Below, one piece after another: positions 43,130 to 52,207 of a stretch of 64,000 nucleotides of DNA. How positions within the stretch are numbered: the first letter of the stretch is position 1; every line of letters begins with the position of its first letter. Both the position numbers and the translations under genes were made by a program. The DNA is from Demequina iriomotensis (GTDB lineage: Bacteria; Actinomycetota; Actinomycetes; Actinomycetales; Demequinaceae): positions 124,001 through 188,000 of the forward strand of contig NZ_BBME01000012.1 in the NCBI RefSeq assembly GCF_000971395.1, in the 5' to 3' direction. The notes beneath the pieces were generated by a model. It saw nothing but the letters and a program-made list of their open reading frames with translations. It did no database searches and was not told the DNA's origin.

Positions 43130-44052
43130 GCGCGCTCCTCCCGGTCGTGGTCCTCGCCCGGCGCGGTCGCCTCCGGCGCCTCGTCCACCACGGGCACCTC
43201 GCCCGTCGCGGGGTCCTGCTCAGCCGTCACCGTCGGGATCCCTCCCGAGGCGGTGAGGGCCTCTCTGCGCTCGCGTCGCCCACCGGGAGACGCGGGCGCG
43301 GCCGCCTTGCGGCCGGCGACGGCCGTCTCGACCTTCGAGCCGGCGTGGCGGTGGTCGATGAACATCATCACGAGCGCGATGAGGCCCACGAGCGCCAGGA
43401 ACCCGCCCCACAGCTTGAGAGGTGTCACCCAGCCGTCGTTGACCACGCGGTCGATGCGCATGGACACGGAGCCGAGCGGCGATCCGTCGGCGGACTCGAC
43501 CACGATCGCGAGGCCGATGGGCAGCTCGTCGGTCTCGAGCGTGAGCTCGCCGTCGGCGGACCACGAGTCGCGCCAGATGTCCGCGATGGCGGGCTCGGCA
43601 TCGGGCTCGGCGGACGCTGACGGGGATGCCGACGCGTCCGGCTCGGCAGCGGCGCTCTCCTCGCCCGAGGGGGAGGACGATGCGCTGGGCTCGGCGGAAC
43701 CCGATGCCGTGGGGGCGGGCGAGGCCGACGGCTCGGGTGCGGCGAAGGGCTCGGTGGCCAGGTCATCCCACGTGGGGACGCCCGTGACGACCGTCACATC
43801 GCGCGAGGCGGCCCACGCCTCGGCGTCCTCCACGCGCCCCGAGTAGGCGGTGATCTCGCCGGTGCCGTCGATGGTGATCGAGCCGCCCGGCGCCATCGCG
43901 ACCATCTCGGGGCCGAGGAGCACGGCCGAGGTGTCGAGCGAGGCAGATGGGGTGCCGAAGGCCGCCGGGCGCATCGCGTCGGCGATCAGTCCGCCGATCA
44001 GGAGGAGCAGCCCGAGCGCGCCCGCGATCAGCGCGGTGGTGCGCAAAGTCAC
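43126..44052 (-). CDS. Membrane protein of unknown function with Pro/Ser/Glu-rich segment
   Basis: 308 residues. One hydrophobic helix at the N terminus (about 7-26), an extracellular domain with SITIDGTGEITAYSGRVE, a low-complexity Ala/Ser/Pro/Glu stretch (about 105-155), a beta-rich segment ending VSMRIDRVVNDGW, a second helix (about 212-232; LKLWGGFLALVGLIALVMMF) and a charged cytoplasmic tail. The two-helix, large-ectodomain layout and coupling to the lipoprotein gene suggest an envelope complex. No family recognised. It diverges from the Scy-like gene. Confidence 0.7.
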   Translation of the reverse strand: MTLRTTALIAGALGLLLLIGGLIADAMRPAAFGTPSASLDTSAVLLGPEMVAMAPGGSITIDGTGEITAYSGRVEDAEAWAASRDVTVVTGVPTWDDLATEPFAAPEPSASPAPTASGSAEPSASSSPSGEESAAAEPDASASPSASAEPDAEPAIADIWRDSWSADGELTLETDELPIGLAIVVESADGSPLGSVSMRIDRVVNDGWVTPLKLWGGFLALVGLIALVMMFIDHRHAGSKVETAVAGRKAAAPASPGGRRERREALTASGGIPTVTAEQDPATGEVPVVDEAPEATAPGEDHDREERA

Positions 44053-44200
44053 GTGTGTCTCCGTTCGTCTCGCTGTTCACTCTACGAGACTTGCGGCCGA
44101 TGCCGCCGTCGGCGACTTTGTTCAGGGCCGCGCACGGGCACTACCCTGAGGGGCGAATGCGAGACGTGCGCGGGCCCCCTCCGCGCAATCGAGGAGAGTC

Positions 44201-47200
44201 ATGGCCGAAGAGAACCTGCCGTTCCCGCTTGCGATGCGCGGCTACGACCGGGAGGCCGTCGCCGCCCACATCGCACGCCTCGAGGACGCGGCTCGCGAGC
44301 AGGCAGGCGCTGCGGACGAGGCGCGACGCGAGGCACAGCAGGCGCGATCCTCCCTCGACGAGGCGCAGAAGGCTCTCCGCGAGTCCGAGCAGCCCACCTA
44401 CAAGGGCCTGGGCGCCCGCGTCGAGCAGCTCCTGCGATCCGCGGAGGAGCAGTCCTCCGACGTCATCGCCCGCGCGAACACCCACGCGCAGGACACCGTG
44501 GCCCGCGCGAACGTCGCCGCCCAGCAGCTGCGGGCCCGCGCCGACAACGAGGTCGCCGAGATCCTCGCGCAGAGCCGCCGCGAGGCCGACGAGATCAAGA
44601 CGCAGGCGGAGCACCTCGCCGCGGGGGTCCGCGAGGGCGCCGAGCGCCAGGCCGGCGAGGCCGTGGAGCGCGCGCAGCGCGAGGCCGAGCGGATCCGGTC
44701 CGCGGCCGAGGCCGAGGCCGCTGAGGTGCGCGCCACCGGCGAGCGTGAGGCGCACACCGTCCGCGCGACCGTCGAGCGCGAGACCACCGAGCTGCGCGTC
44801 TCGAGCCAGCGCGAGGCTCAGGACCTCATCGACGAGGCACGTGCCGATGCGGAGCAGAAGCTCGCCCACGCGCACCAGGAGTCGAGCCGTCTGCGTGACG
44901 AGGCCGCCGCCTTCCTCGCCGCCTCGCACACCGAGGTCGACGAGCTCACCGAGGCGACCCGCGTCGAGACCGAGCGTCTCAAGGCCGATGCCGCGCGCAT
45001 CGTCGCCGAGTCCCGCGACGAGGCCGTCGCGACCCGCAAGGCGGCCGAGGCCGCCGCCGGCGCCGCGATCGGCGAGGCCGAGCGCGAGGCCGCGAACCTG
45101 CGCGCCGTCGCCGAGGCCGAGGCCTCCGACATGCGCATCTCCGCCGAGAGCGACGCCTCGACGATGCGCAACGACGCCTCCGCCGTCCTGGCGCAGGCCA
45201 CCGAGGAGGCGCAGGAGACGCGCGACGCGGCCGAGGCCGCCGCGAGCGAGCTCCGGCGCACCGTGGCGGACGAGGTCGCGCAGCTGCGCTCGCTCGCCGA
45301 GCGCGAGACGGGCCACCAGCGTCGCGAGGCCGACGCGTACGTCGCCGACCTGCGCCACGCCGCCACCGAGGAGGTCGCGCAGCTGCGCCACACCGCCGAG
45401 CAGGAGGCGGCCGAGGTGCGCGCCATCGCGGCTCGCGAGTCGGCCGCGGTGCGGACCGCGGCGCAGACCGAGGCGACCGAGCTCCGCGACAGCTCGGAGG
45501 CGTACTCCGCCGAGCTCCGTCAGGAGACCGAGGCGTGGGTCGCGCACCTGCGCCAGGAGACCGAGGCCGCCACCACGGCCGAGCGCCGCGACGCCGAGAC
45601 CTACGCCGCGGGCCTGCGCAAGGAGACCGAGGCCTGGGCGACCAGCGAGCGCCGCGACGCGGAGAGCTATGCCGCGGGCCTGCGCAAGGAGACCGACGCC
45701 TGGGCCGCCGCGCTGCGCGACGAGACCGAGGGATGGGCCGCCGCGCTGCGCGACGAGACCGAGGGATGGGCCGCCCGCACGCACGAGGCCGTCGAGTCCG
45801 AGGTCGCGGCGCTGCGCAAGGACACCGATGCGACGCTCGCCGCGCTCCGCAAGGAGACCGAGGCCTGGGACACCGACCTGCGCCAGGCGACCGAGGCCTG
45901 GGCCGCCGAGCTGCGTCACGACACCGAGACGTGGGACATCGACCTGCGCCAGGCGACCACGGACGAGCTGGCCGCGGAGCGCGCGGCGCTCGCCGCGTGG
46001 GTGGTCGCGCAGCGCCAGGAGACCGAGGCCTTCGACGCGGACACGCGTCGCGAGGCGGACGCCTACGCCGGCGAGACGCGCCGCGCCGCCGACGCCTACG
46101 CGACCAAGGAGCGCCAGGGCGCCGAGGCCTACGCGGCCGAGCAGCACCGCGCCGCGGACGCTTACGCCGCGCAGCAGCGCCGCGAGGCCGACGCGTACGC
46201 CGCGCAGCAGCGCCGCGACGCCGACGCGTACGCGACCAAGGTGCGCGAGACCGCCGACGAGGAGGTCACGGAGCTGCGCGACGCCGTGGCGGCGGAGATC
46301 GCGGAGCTGCGCCAGGCGGCCACCGCGGACGCCGACGCCGAGCGCGCCGAGGCGGAGGCGCACCTCAAGGAGGCGCGCCGCCAGGCCGCCGACACGCGCC
46401 GCACCGCGGACGAGGAGGTCTCCGCGCTGCGCGCCCTCGCGGCCACGGAGACCCTCCAGCTGCGCCAGGCCGCGGACGCGGAGACCGGCGAGCTGCGCGC
46501 GACCGTCAACGCCGAGCTCGCCGAGCTGCGCTCGGCCGCCGACGCCGACGCGACGCGCCTCACCCGCGAGGCGGAGGCCGCGCTGGGCAAGGCGCAGCAG
46601 CAGGCGTCCGACCTGCGAGCGACGTCCGAGCGCGAGGCCAAGGACACGATCACCAACGGCCGCACCGAGGCCGAGCGCCTGGTCCAGGCGGCGACCGTCG
46701 AGGCGACCCGGCTGCGCGACGAGGCCCAGGCGGCCGCGGAGGCCGCGCACGAGGACGCCCGCCGGACGCGCGAGGACCTCGAGCTCGACGTCGCGACCAA
46801 GCGCGAGCAGGCCGAGCGCGAGCTCACCCAGCGCCACGAGGAGGCCACGGCCGAGACGGCCGCGATGGTCGCGGACGCGAAGCGCCGGACCGCCGACGCC
46901 GAGGACCGCCTCAGCGCGACGCTCGAGCGCGCCGAGGCCGTCCGCCGCGAGGCGGAGGTCCACTCCCAGACGCTGCTCACCAACGCGCGCAACAACGCCG
47001 ACGAGATCGTCTCGGAGGCGCGCGAGCACGCCGAGGCGATCATCTCGGAGGCCGTCAGCGACGCCGAGCGCGAGCGCACCATGGCGGCGCGCGAGGTCGA
47101 CGAGCTCAACCGCCAGCGCGAGTCCATCACCACGTACCTCGACGACCTGCGCGGGCTGCTGTCCTCCGACCCGGTGGGCAACCTCGCGCGCGCGACCCGG

Positions 47201-47245
47201 CTCCAGGCGGAGCACGACGCCGAGGCCGAGCGCACCGAGGCCTAG
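44201..47245 (+). CDS. scy: Scy/DivIVA-like giant coiled-coil polarity protein
   Basis: 1014 residues, almost wholly alpha-helical. The first 30 residues (LPFPLAMRGYDREAVAAHIARL) resemble the DivIVA/Wag31 N-terminal membrane-binding module; the rest is Ala/Glu/Arg-rich coiled coil with 11-residue (hendecad) repeats such as AAALRDETEGW, READAYAAQQR and ERRDAESYAAG. A perfect 33-bp tandem duplication (45704-45736, 45737-45769) encodes two copies of AAALRDETEGW. By architecture it matches Scy, the cytoskeletal scaffold that organises polar growth in Streptomyces. Start ATG 44201 has GAGGAGAG upstream. A second gene follows two bases after its stop. Confidence 0.8.
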   Translation: MAEENLPFPLAMRGYDREAVAAHIARLEDAAREQAGAADEARREAQQARSSLDEAQKALRESEQPTYKGLGARVEQLLRSAEEQSSDVIARANTHAQDTVARANVAAQQLRARADNEVAEILAQSRREADEIKTQAEHLAAGVREGAERQAGEAVERAQREAERIRSAAEAEAAEVRATGEREAHTVRATVERETTELRVSSQREAQDLIDEARADAEQKLAHAHQESSRLRDEAAAFLAASHTEVDELTEATRVETERLKADAARIVAESRDEAVATRKAAEAAAGAAIGEAEREAANLRAVAEAEASDMRISAESDASTMRNDASAVLAQATEEAQETRDAAEAAASELRRTVADEVAQLRSLAERETGHQRREADAYVADLRHAATEEVAQLRHTAEQEAAEVRAIAARESAAVRTAAQTEATELRDSSEAYSAELRQETEAWVAHLRQETEAATTAERRDAETYAAGLRKETEAWATSERRDAESYAAGLRKETDAWAAALRDETEGWAAALRDETEGWAARTHEAVESEVAALRKDTDATLAALRKETEAWDTDLRQATEAWAAELRHDTETWDIDLRQATTDELAAERAALAAWVVAQRQETEAFDADTRREADAYAGETRRAADAYATKERQGAEAYAAEQHRAADAYAAQQRREADAYAAQQRRDADAYATKVRETADEEVTELRDAVAAEIAELRQAATADADAERAEAEAHLKEARRQAADTRRTADEEVSALRALAATETLQLRQAADAETGELRATVNAELAELRSAADADATRLTREAEAALGKAQQQASDLRATSEREAKDTITNGRTEAERLVQAATVEATRLRDEAQAAAEAAHEDARRTREDLELDVATKREQAERELTQRHEEATAETAAMVADAKRRTADAEDRLSATLERAEAVRREAEVHSQTLLTNARNNADEIVSEAREHAEAIISEAVSDAERERTMAAREVDELNRQRESITTYLDDLRGLLSSDPVGNLARATRLQAEHDAEAERTEA
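45704..45769 (+). repeat. 33-bp perfect tandem duplication in scy
   Basis: Two identical adjacent 33-bp units, each coding for one hendecad (AAALRDETEGW). Recent duplication is implied because even third codon positions are the same. Confidence 0.85.
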
Positions 47246-47247
47246 CC

Positions 47248-47652
47248 GTGGACGCGCGCGACGACCGTCTCGCCATGGCCGACGCGCTCGAGCGTCGCCG
47301 CCAGGCGGAGTCGCGCGCGGCAGCCGCGCTGCTCGAGGGCTTCGTGCGCGACGCGACCACGGCCGGCATCGTCCCCGAGCGGCTCACCGCCCGCACGTAT
47401 GACGGCCGCACGCGGGTCCGCACCTCCGTCACGGGCTGGTACCTCAAGCGCGACCGGTCGGTCGGCGTGGACACCGCGGCGCGCTTCTACGTGCTGTCGA
47501 CGCCCGGCGGGCTCGCCGAGCGCCTGCGCGGCGCGGCGCTGTCGCCATCGGATCCGCCGCTCGAGCTCGGCCGGGGCGCACGTGACGGCGAGTCGCTGCC
47601 GCTCGCCGAGGCCCTGGAGAAGCGGCTGACCGGCGGGAACGCCTGGGGCTGA
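47248..47652 (+). CDS. Small hypothetical protein behind scy
   Basis: 134 residues from GTG 47248 (or 125 from ATG 47275). No family recognised. N-terminal Arg/Ala/Glu-rich helix (ALERRRQAESRAAAALLEGF) followed by a mixed alpha/beta domain (RTSVTGWYLKRDRSVGVD, FYVLSTPGG) and C-terminal LAEALEKRLTGG. The start is two bases after the scy stop, so it is almost surely cotranscribed; a hairpin follows it. It may be a partner or regulator of the coiled-coil protein (inference). Confidence 0.7.
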   Translation: MDARDDRLAMADALERRRQAESRAAAALLEGFVRDATTAGIVPERLTARTYDGRTRVRTSVTGWYLKRDRSVGVDTAARFYVLSTPGGLAERLRGAALSPSDPPLELGRGARDGESLPLAEALEKRLTGGNAWG

Positions 47653-47696
47653 GCCCCGCGCGCCCGGAGGCGGGTCGCGCCTGAGGGCGCACGATG

Positions 47697-47738
47697 GCGG
47701 GGGCACCTCACGCCCCCCTCGTGGTGAGGTGCCCCCGC
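47697..47738. terminator. Hairpin terminator after scy operon
   Basis: 15-bp perfect stem GCGGGGGCACCTCAC (47697-47711) with its complement at 47724-47738, loop of 12 bases. Confidence 0.82.
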
Positions 47739-47824
47739 ACCAGCATGGTGGCACGGACGAACGTCGCGCGCCACACTCTTGGTGCAAATTTCACATACCG
47801 GTAACGCGCGCACGCACGAAACCG

Positions 47825-48592
47825 TCAGGAATCGCCGTCCGCGCTCCCGATCAGCGCCGCGACCAGCGCGGATACGGGCCCCGGCTCCTCGAACGCGCAC
47901 AGGTGGCCCACGCCGGGCAGGACCGTCGCCTCCACCCCGAGCGCGGCGGCCATCTCGTGCGCCGCCGCCTCCCCGGCGATCGCATCGTGCTCCCCGACCG
48001 CGACGAACGCGGGCACGTCGAGCGCGGCGAGCACCTCGGTGCGATCGGGACGCGCCGCCATGGCGCGCTGACCCCACGCGATGCCGTCGCCGCCGTGCCG
48101 CGCGATGTTCGCGGCGACCGCCGCGACGAGCGCCTCCCGCGCCTCGCCCCGGGTGCCCACGAGCCCTTCGGCGGCCGCACGAGGGTCGGGGTGCCCGGCG
48201 GCGCCCTCGACGGAGTCGGCGAGCGCGAGGCGCGCCTCCCGCGCCTCGTCCGTGTCCGCCGCGGCCTTGGTCCCGAGCAGGCCGAGCCCCGCGACGGCCT
48301 CGGGATGCCGCTCGGCCACCGCCATCGCGATGTAGCCGCCCATGGAGCAGCCGACCCACACCGCGCTGTCGTGACCCGTCACCTCGCGCATCGCGAGCAC
48401 CGCGGCGTCGGCGATGAGCTCGAGCGAGGGCTCGTCGTCGGGCAGCGGCATGTCGCCGATGCCGGGCACGTCGAACGTGATGATGTCCCCCGGCAGATCC
48501 GGGAGCGCCTCGAGCAGCGGATCCCACTGGGAACGGTCGACCGGGAAGGCGTTGAGGAGGACCAGGGGCGTGCCGTCGGGGACGAGGCTCAC
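47825..48592 (-). CDS. Alpha/beta-fold hydrolase
   Basis: 255 residues. Typical alpha/beta hydrolase: oxyanion-side LLNAFPVDRSQW, nucleophile elbow VGCSMGGYIA (Ser near 102), acid GEHDAI and catalytic His in GVGHLCAFEEP. The lid is small and helical. Similar proteins act as esterases, lactonases or 3-oxoadipate enol-lactonases, but no pathway gene is adjacent, so the substrate is unknown. ATG 48592 is clear. The next hydrolase gene lies 37 bases upstream in the same direction. Confidence 0.85.
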   Translation of the reverse strand: MSLVPDGTPLVLLNAFPVDRSQWDPLLEALPDLPGDIITFDVPGIGDMPLPDDEPSLELIADAAVLAMREVTGHDSAVWVGCSMGGYIAMAVAERHPEAVAGLGLLGTKAAADTDEAREARLALADSVEGAAGHPDPRAAAEGLVGTRGEAREALVAAVAANIARHGGDGIAWGQRAMAARPDRTEVLAALDVPAFVAVGEHDAIAGEAAAHEMAAALGVEATVLPGVGHLCAFEEPGPVSALVAALIGSADGDS

Positions 48593-48629
48593 GGGAGGCT
48601 CCTTCGCGAGGTGGCGGGTGTCCTGCGAC

Positions 48630-49376
48630 TCATTCCACCATGGCGGCGGGCACCGCGTCGGGCAACGGCGCGCGGTCGGGCGCCACGCGCGCGACGATCG
48701 CGTCGTGGACGATGCGCACGTAGCGCTCCCCCACCCACAGGTGCTTCGCCTCGGGCACGGGGACCAGCTCGAGCTGGGTGAGCGGCGCGAAGCGCTCGCG
48801 CGCCTCCTCCGGCTGCAGGAAGTCGTCGTGCTCGGGCACCAGGGCGGTCACGGGCCTGCCGGTGGCGGCCCAGCGCCGCATGTCCTCCTCGGTCGCACGA
48901 TGCAGCGGCGGGGACAGCAGGATCGCCCCCTCCACGTCGAGGTCGGCGCCATGCATGAGCGCGAGCTCGGTCCCGAAGCTCCAGCCGACGAGCCACCGGT
49001 GCGGCAGCCCGCGGCTCACCGCGAAGTCGACGGCGGCACGCACGTCCGCCGCCTCCGTCACGCCCTCGCCGAACTCGCCTTCGCTGGTGCCGCGCGGCGA
49101 GGACGTACCGCGCGTGTTGAAGCGGAGCACCGCGAGGCCGGCGAGCGCGGGCAGGCGCCACGCGGCCTTGCGGTACACGTGCGAGTCCATGAAGCCGCCG
49201 TGCGTCGGCAGCGGATGCAGCGTGATGAGCGTGCCGGTGACGGGTCCGTGCGCGGGCAGCGCGAGCTCGCCCACCAGGGTGAGCCCGTCCTCGGTGCGCA
49301 GCGTGATCTCCTCGCGGTCCGCGGGCAGCACCGTCATCGAGCGCAGCTCGACCAGCTCACCGTGATCCTCGGTCAT
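48630..49376 (-). CDS. Alpha/beta-fold hydrolase
   Basis: 248 residues. Shows LITLHPLPTHGG (oxyanion region), FNTRGTSSPRGTSEG, nucleophile elbow VGWSFGTELAL, acid in VPEHDDFLQPEE and a C-terminal KHLWVGERYV with the likely catalytic His. It resembles the YsgC/dienelactone-hydrolase-like alpha/beta superfamily in which NTRG and GWSFG are diagnostic. ATG 49376; frames extending further upstream are without support. Likely in one operon with the preceding hydrolase. Function is not known. Confidence 0.82.
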   Translation of the reverse strand: MTEDHGELVELRSMTVLPADREEITLRTEDGLTLVGELALPAHGPVTGTLITLHPLPTHGGFMDSHVYRKAAWRLPALAGLAVLRFNTRGTSSPRGTSEGEFGEGVTEAADVRAAVDFAVSRGLPHRWLVGWSFGTELALMHGADLDVEGAILLSPPLHRATEEDMRRWAATGRPVTALVPEHDDFLQPEEARERFAPLTQLELVPVPEAKHLWVGERYVRIVHDAIVARVAPDRAPLPDAVPAAMVE

Positions 49377-49396
49377 CCTGTCCTCTCTCGGCGTCC

Positions 49397-49702
49397 TCAG
49401 CGGGTGCGCCCGAAGCCCTGCCAGCAGCCGGTGTGCCAGTGCCGGCGCGCGTCGGCGGCCGCCTCGGCGCCCATGATGCTCTCGACGGGCCAGGCCACCA
49501 CGTGCTGGACCTCGCCCGAGATCTCGCCCTGGCATCCGGGGCACACGAAGGTCCGGTCCGTCGGTCGCGGGATCGCGACGTAGAAGTCCTCGCCCCGAGG
49601 GCCGCGCTCGATCCGCGCGCGGTTGCCCCGCACGCGGTCGACGTCGAGCTCCTCGTGGGGCCTGCCGTACGGGCGCTTGGAGGAGCGACGACCGGAAGGC
49701 AT
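49397..49702 (-). CDS. Small Cys/His protein with possible zinc site
   Basis: 101 residues. Basic N terminus (MPSGRRSSKRPYG), then FYVAIPRPTDRTFVCPGCQ with a CPGC pair and GEVQHVVAWPVE, RRHWHTGCWQ near the C terminus, so two Cys and later His/Cys could bind one zinc. Homologues in actinobacteria are usually labelled ATP/GTP-binding protein without a nucleotide-binding motif; I see none here. ATG 49702. It ends 20 bases before the hydrolase start and may be cotranscribed with it. Confidence 0.78.
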   Translation of the reverse strand: MPSGRRSSKRPYGRPHEELDVDRVRGNRARIERGPRGEDFYVAIPRPTDRTFVCPGCQGEISGEVQHVVAWPVESIMGAEAAADARRHWHTGCWQGFGRTR

Positions 49703-49818
49703 GCGGCCCAGTCTACGGGCGGACGATGCGTGGCCCGCCTGGTCGCCGCATCGTCCCCGCGGTCGCCGCATCCGCGCCGCCGTCCACCAGCGCCGCTGTC
49801 GGAGACTGCAGCGACCGA

Positions 49819-49854
49819 TCCGACATACGGGCTCGTGCCGACCCGCATGTCGGA
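49819..49854. terminator. Hairpin terminator after beta-glucosidase gene
   Basis: TCCGACATACGGG (49819-49831) pairs with CCCGCATGTCGGA (49842-49854) with one mismatch and a 10-base loop, 45 bases past the end of the beta-glucosidase gene. Confidence 0.7.
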
Positions 49855-49899
49855 CGAGGAACCCGGCGGACCGCCATGCGGGCCCGGCCCGGGTGTCGC

Positions 49900-51351
49900 T
49901 CAGTACGTGCGCGCCGGGGTCTCCACGTGGGCCTCGAGCTCCTCGAGTGGCAGCGGCGCGCGACGCGCGACAGTCGTGCGGTACCAGTACGCCGAGTCCT
50001 TCCAGCGGCGCTCCTGGGTGTCGTAGTCGACGCGCACGATGCCGAAGCGCTTCGCGTACCCCTGCGCCCACTCGAAGTTGTCCATGAGGCTCCACGCCAT
50101 GTAGCCGCGGACGTCGGCGCCCTCGGCGATCGCGGTCGCGACGGCGGCGATGTGGTCGTGGAGGTAGCTGACGCGCTCGGCGTCGCGGACGCGGCCGTCC
50201 TCGCCCTGCACGTCGTCCCACGCGCCGCCGTTCTCCGTCACGTAGAGGGGCTTCCCCGTCTCGCGGTGGATCTTCATGAGGTGCGCGTGGAGCGCGCCGG
50301 GATCGGTGTTCCACCCCATCGCGGTGAGCTTGCCGGGCGGGGTCATGAACTCGATCTGCTCGTCACCGGGCCACGGGGAGTTCGCCCCCGCCTTGTGGCC
50401 GTCCGCGAGCGTCGCGACGTCGGAGGCCGCCGCGGCCTTGTGCGCGTTGTGCCTCACCACATGCGACGCGTAGTAGTTGACGCCGAACCAGTCGACGGCA
50501 CCCTTCATCTCCGCGAGGTCGCCGTCGTGCACGAAGGACCAGTCGGTGAGGTGCGCGGTGTTGGGCGCGAGGATCGCGGGGTACGTACCCTCGGTGAACG
50601 GCTGGTGGAACATCGTGTTGGCGAGCGCGTCGATGTGCGCGCACGCGGCCTGGTCGGCCGGGTTCGACGGGTCCCACGGGCGTGGCGTGTGGGAGTTGTT
50701 GACGATGCCGACGCGCAGCTCGGGCCGCACGGCCTTCATCGCGCGGTACGCCCGGGCGTGCGCGAGCAGCAGGTGGTGCGCCGCGGTGAGGCCCTCCGCA
50801 TCGTCCGCATGCCCGGGCGCGTGCGCGCCCGAGCCGTACCCGACGAAGGAGCTCACCCAGGGCTCGTTGAACGTCGCCCAGGTCTCGACCACGTCGCCGA
50901 GCTCCTCCGCCATGCGGGTCGCGTAGACCACGAACGCGTCGACGGTGTCGCGGCTGAGCCAGCCGCCCTTGTCCTCGAGGGCCTGCGGCAGGTCCCAGTG
51001 GTAGAGCGTCGCGAGCGGCGTGATGCCCTTCTCGCGCAGGCGCGCCACGAGGCCCCGGTAGAAGGCGATGCCCTCGGGGTTGAACTCCCCCGTGCCCGTC
51101 GGCTGCACGCGCGGCCACGAGATCGAGAAGCGGTACGCCTGGAGGCCCAGGTCGACCATCATCTCGATGTCCTGCTCCCACCGGTGGTAGTGGTCGCACG
51201 CGACGTCGCCGGTGTCGCCGCCGACGATCTTCTCGGGGGTGTGCGAGAACGTGTCCCAGATCGACGGGCCGCGACCGCCCTCGGTGGCGGCCCCCTCGAT
51301 CTGGTAGGCGGCCGTGGCCGCGCCGAAGAGGAAATCCTGGGGGAAGGTCAT
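49900..51351 (-). CDS. GH1 beta-glucosidase/beta-galactosidase
   Basis: 483 residues, no signal peptide, so it acts on imported disaccharides. GH1 markers: FLFGAATAAYQIEGA near the N terminus, YRFSISWPRV, YHWDLPQAL, acid/base Glu in TFNEPWV (about residue 170), and nucleophile Glu in YVTENGG (about 385), with MAWSLMDNFEW near the end. ATG 51351 follows GGGGGAAGG. Cellobiose-type substrates are usual for this subfamily, though beta-galactosides can be accepted. A LacI-type palindrome (51367-51378) lies just upstream. Confidence 0.94.
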   Translation of the reverse strand: MTFPQDFLFGAATAAYQIEGAATEGGRGPSIWDTFSHTPEKIVGGDTGDVACDHYHRWEQDIEMMVDLGLQAYRFSISWPRVQPTGTGEFNPEGIAFYRGLVARLREKGITPLATLYHWDLPQALEDKGGWLSRDTVDAFVVYATRMAEELGDVVETWATFNEPWVSSFVGYGSGAHAPGHADDAEGLTAAHHLLLAHARAYRAMKAVRPELRVGIVNNSHTPRPWDPSNPADQAACAHIDALANTMFHQPFTEGTYPAILAPNTAHLTDWSFVHDGDLAEMKGAVDWFGVNYYASHVVRHNAHKAAAASDVATLADGHKAGANSPWPGDEQIEFMTPPGKLTAMGWNTDPGALHAHLMKIHRETGKPLYVTENGGAWDDVQGEDGRVRDAERVSYLHDHIAAVATAIAEGADVRGYMAWSLMDNFEWAQGYAKRFGIVRVDYDTQERRWKDSAYWYRTTVARRAPLPLEELEAHVETPARTY

Positions 51352-51366
51352 GGACGCGAGCCTAGC

Positions 51367-51378
51367 CGAAACGATTCG
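51367..51378. promoter_or_regulatory. LacI-type operator upstream of beta-glucosidase
   Basis: CGAAACGATTCG, palindromic except for the central-flanking A/A pair (CGAANCGNTTCG), starts 16 bases upstream of the start codon. The core differs from the gan-type sites, so another LacI-family repressor may be responsible. Confidence 0.55.
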
Positions 51379-51395
51379 ACCCCACCCTCCCCCGG

Positions 51396-51494
51396 CTGAC
51401 AGTCGCAACGGACCTTGTCCCGGGTCGCCGGCGTGTCGCGCCCCGCGCGGGCCGACACGCCGCATCGTCCCGGCGAGATCCGTGGGAAGTGTCC
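51396..51494. repeat. Intergenic palindromic repeat family A, copy 3 (degenerate)
   Basis: Begins CTGACAGTCGCAACGGA like copies 1 and 2, has CGACACGC in the middle and ends with a decayed right arm (GAGATCCGTGGGAAGTGTCC). It lies between the divergent-facing start of the beta-glucosidase gene and the end of nucS. Confidence 0.55.
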
Positions 51495-51511
51495 AAGCAG
51501 GGCGGGGCGGG

Positions 51512-52207
51512 CTAGAAGAGCCGGTCGCTCAGGTCCTCGTCGCCGCGCATGGCCTCGTAGTCGAGCAGCAGGCAGCGGATGCCGCGGTCCTCCGCGAGGA
51601 CGCGCGCCTGCGGCTTGATCTCCTGCGCGGCGAAGACGCCCTGCACGGGCGCGAGCAGCGGGTCGCGGTTCATCAGCTCGAGGTAGCGGGTGAGCTGCTC
51701 GACGCCGTCGATCTCGCCGCGGCGCTTGATCTCGACGGCGACCGAACCGCCCGCGGAGTCCTTCGCGAGGATGTCCACGGGCCCGATCGCGGTCATGTAC
51801 TCGCGGCGCACCAGCGTGTGACCGTCCCCGAGCAGCGCGATCTGGGCCGCCAGCAGCTCCTGGAGGTGCGCCTCGACGCCGTCCTTGATGAGGCCGGGGT
51901 CCACACCGAGCTCGTGCTCGGTGTCGGACAGGACCTCGTGGAGGTCGATCTCGAGGCGGTCGTCGGTCTTGTCGTGCTGGACCACCCACACCTCGGTGAC
52001 CCCGCGCTCCGCGGCCTCCTCCGTGACGGAGGAGGACCGCAGAGTGCACGGCGGGCTCATCCAGTTGAGCGGCTTGTAGGAGCCGCCGTCCGAATGCAGC
52101 AGGACCGAGCCATCGGCCTTGACCATGATGGCGCGGGTCGCGAGGGGCAGATGCGCCGAGAGCCGCCCGGTGTACCGGGCCGCGCAGCGCGCGATCACCA
52201 CTCGCAT
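51512..52207 (-). CDS. nucS: Mismatch-specific endonuclease NucS/EndoMS
   Basis: 231 residues. Actinobacterial replacement of MutSL: cuts both strands around mismatches and is recruited by the beta clamp. N-terminal DNA-binding half ([32 protein letters not shown]) and C-terminal RecB-like nuclease with GPVDILAKD (catalytic Asp) and [10 protein letters not shown] (Glu-x-Lys), and the terminal DRLF clamp-binding motif. The ATG overlaps the atpC stop by one base (TGATG), so it is translated with the end of the ATP synthase operon. Confidence 0.95.
   Translation of the reverse strand: MRVVIARCAARYTGRLSAHLPLATRAIMVKADGSVLLHSDGGSYKPLNWMSPPCTLRSSSVTEEAAERGVTEVWVVQHDKTDDRLEIDLHEVLSDTEHELGVDPGLIKDGVEAHLQELLAAQIALLGDGHTLVRREYMTAIGPVDILAKDSAGGSVAVEIKRRGEIDGVEQLTRYLELMNRDPLLAPVQGVFAAQEIKPQARVLAEDRGIRCLLLDYEAMRGDEDLSDRLF

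Noticed and set aside
44141-47215. 1024-codon minus-strand open frame opposite the Scy-like gene
   Set aside because: Mirror of a highly repetitive coding sequence; repeats appear only because the sense repeats do.
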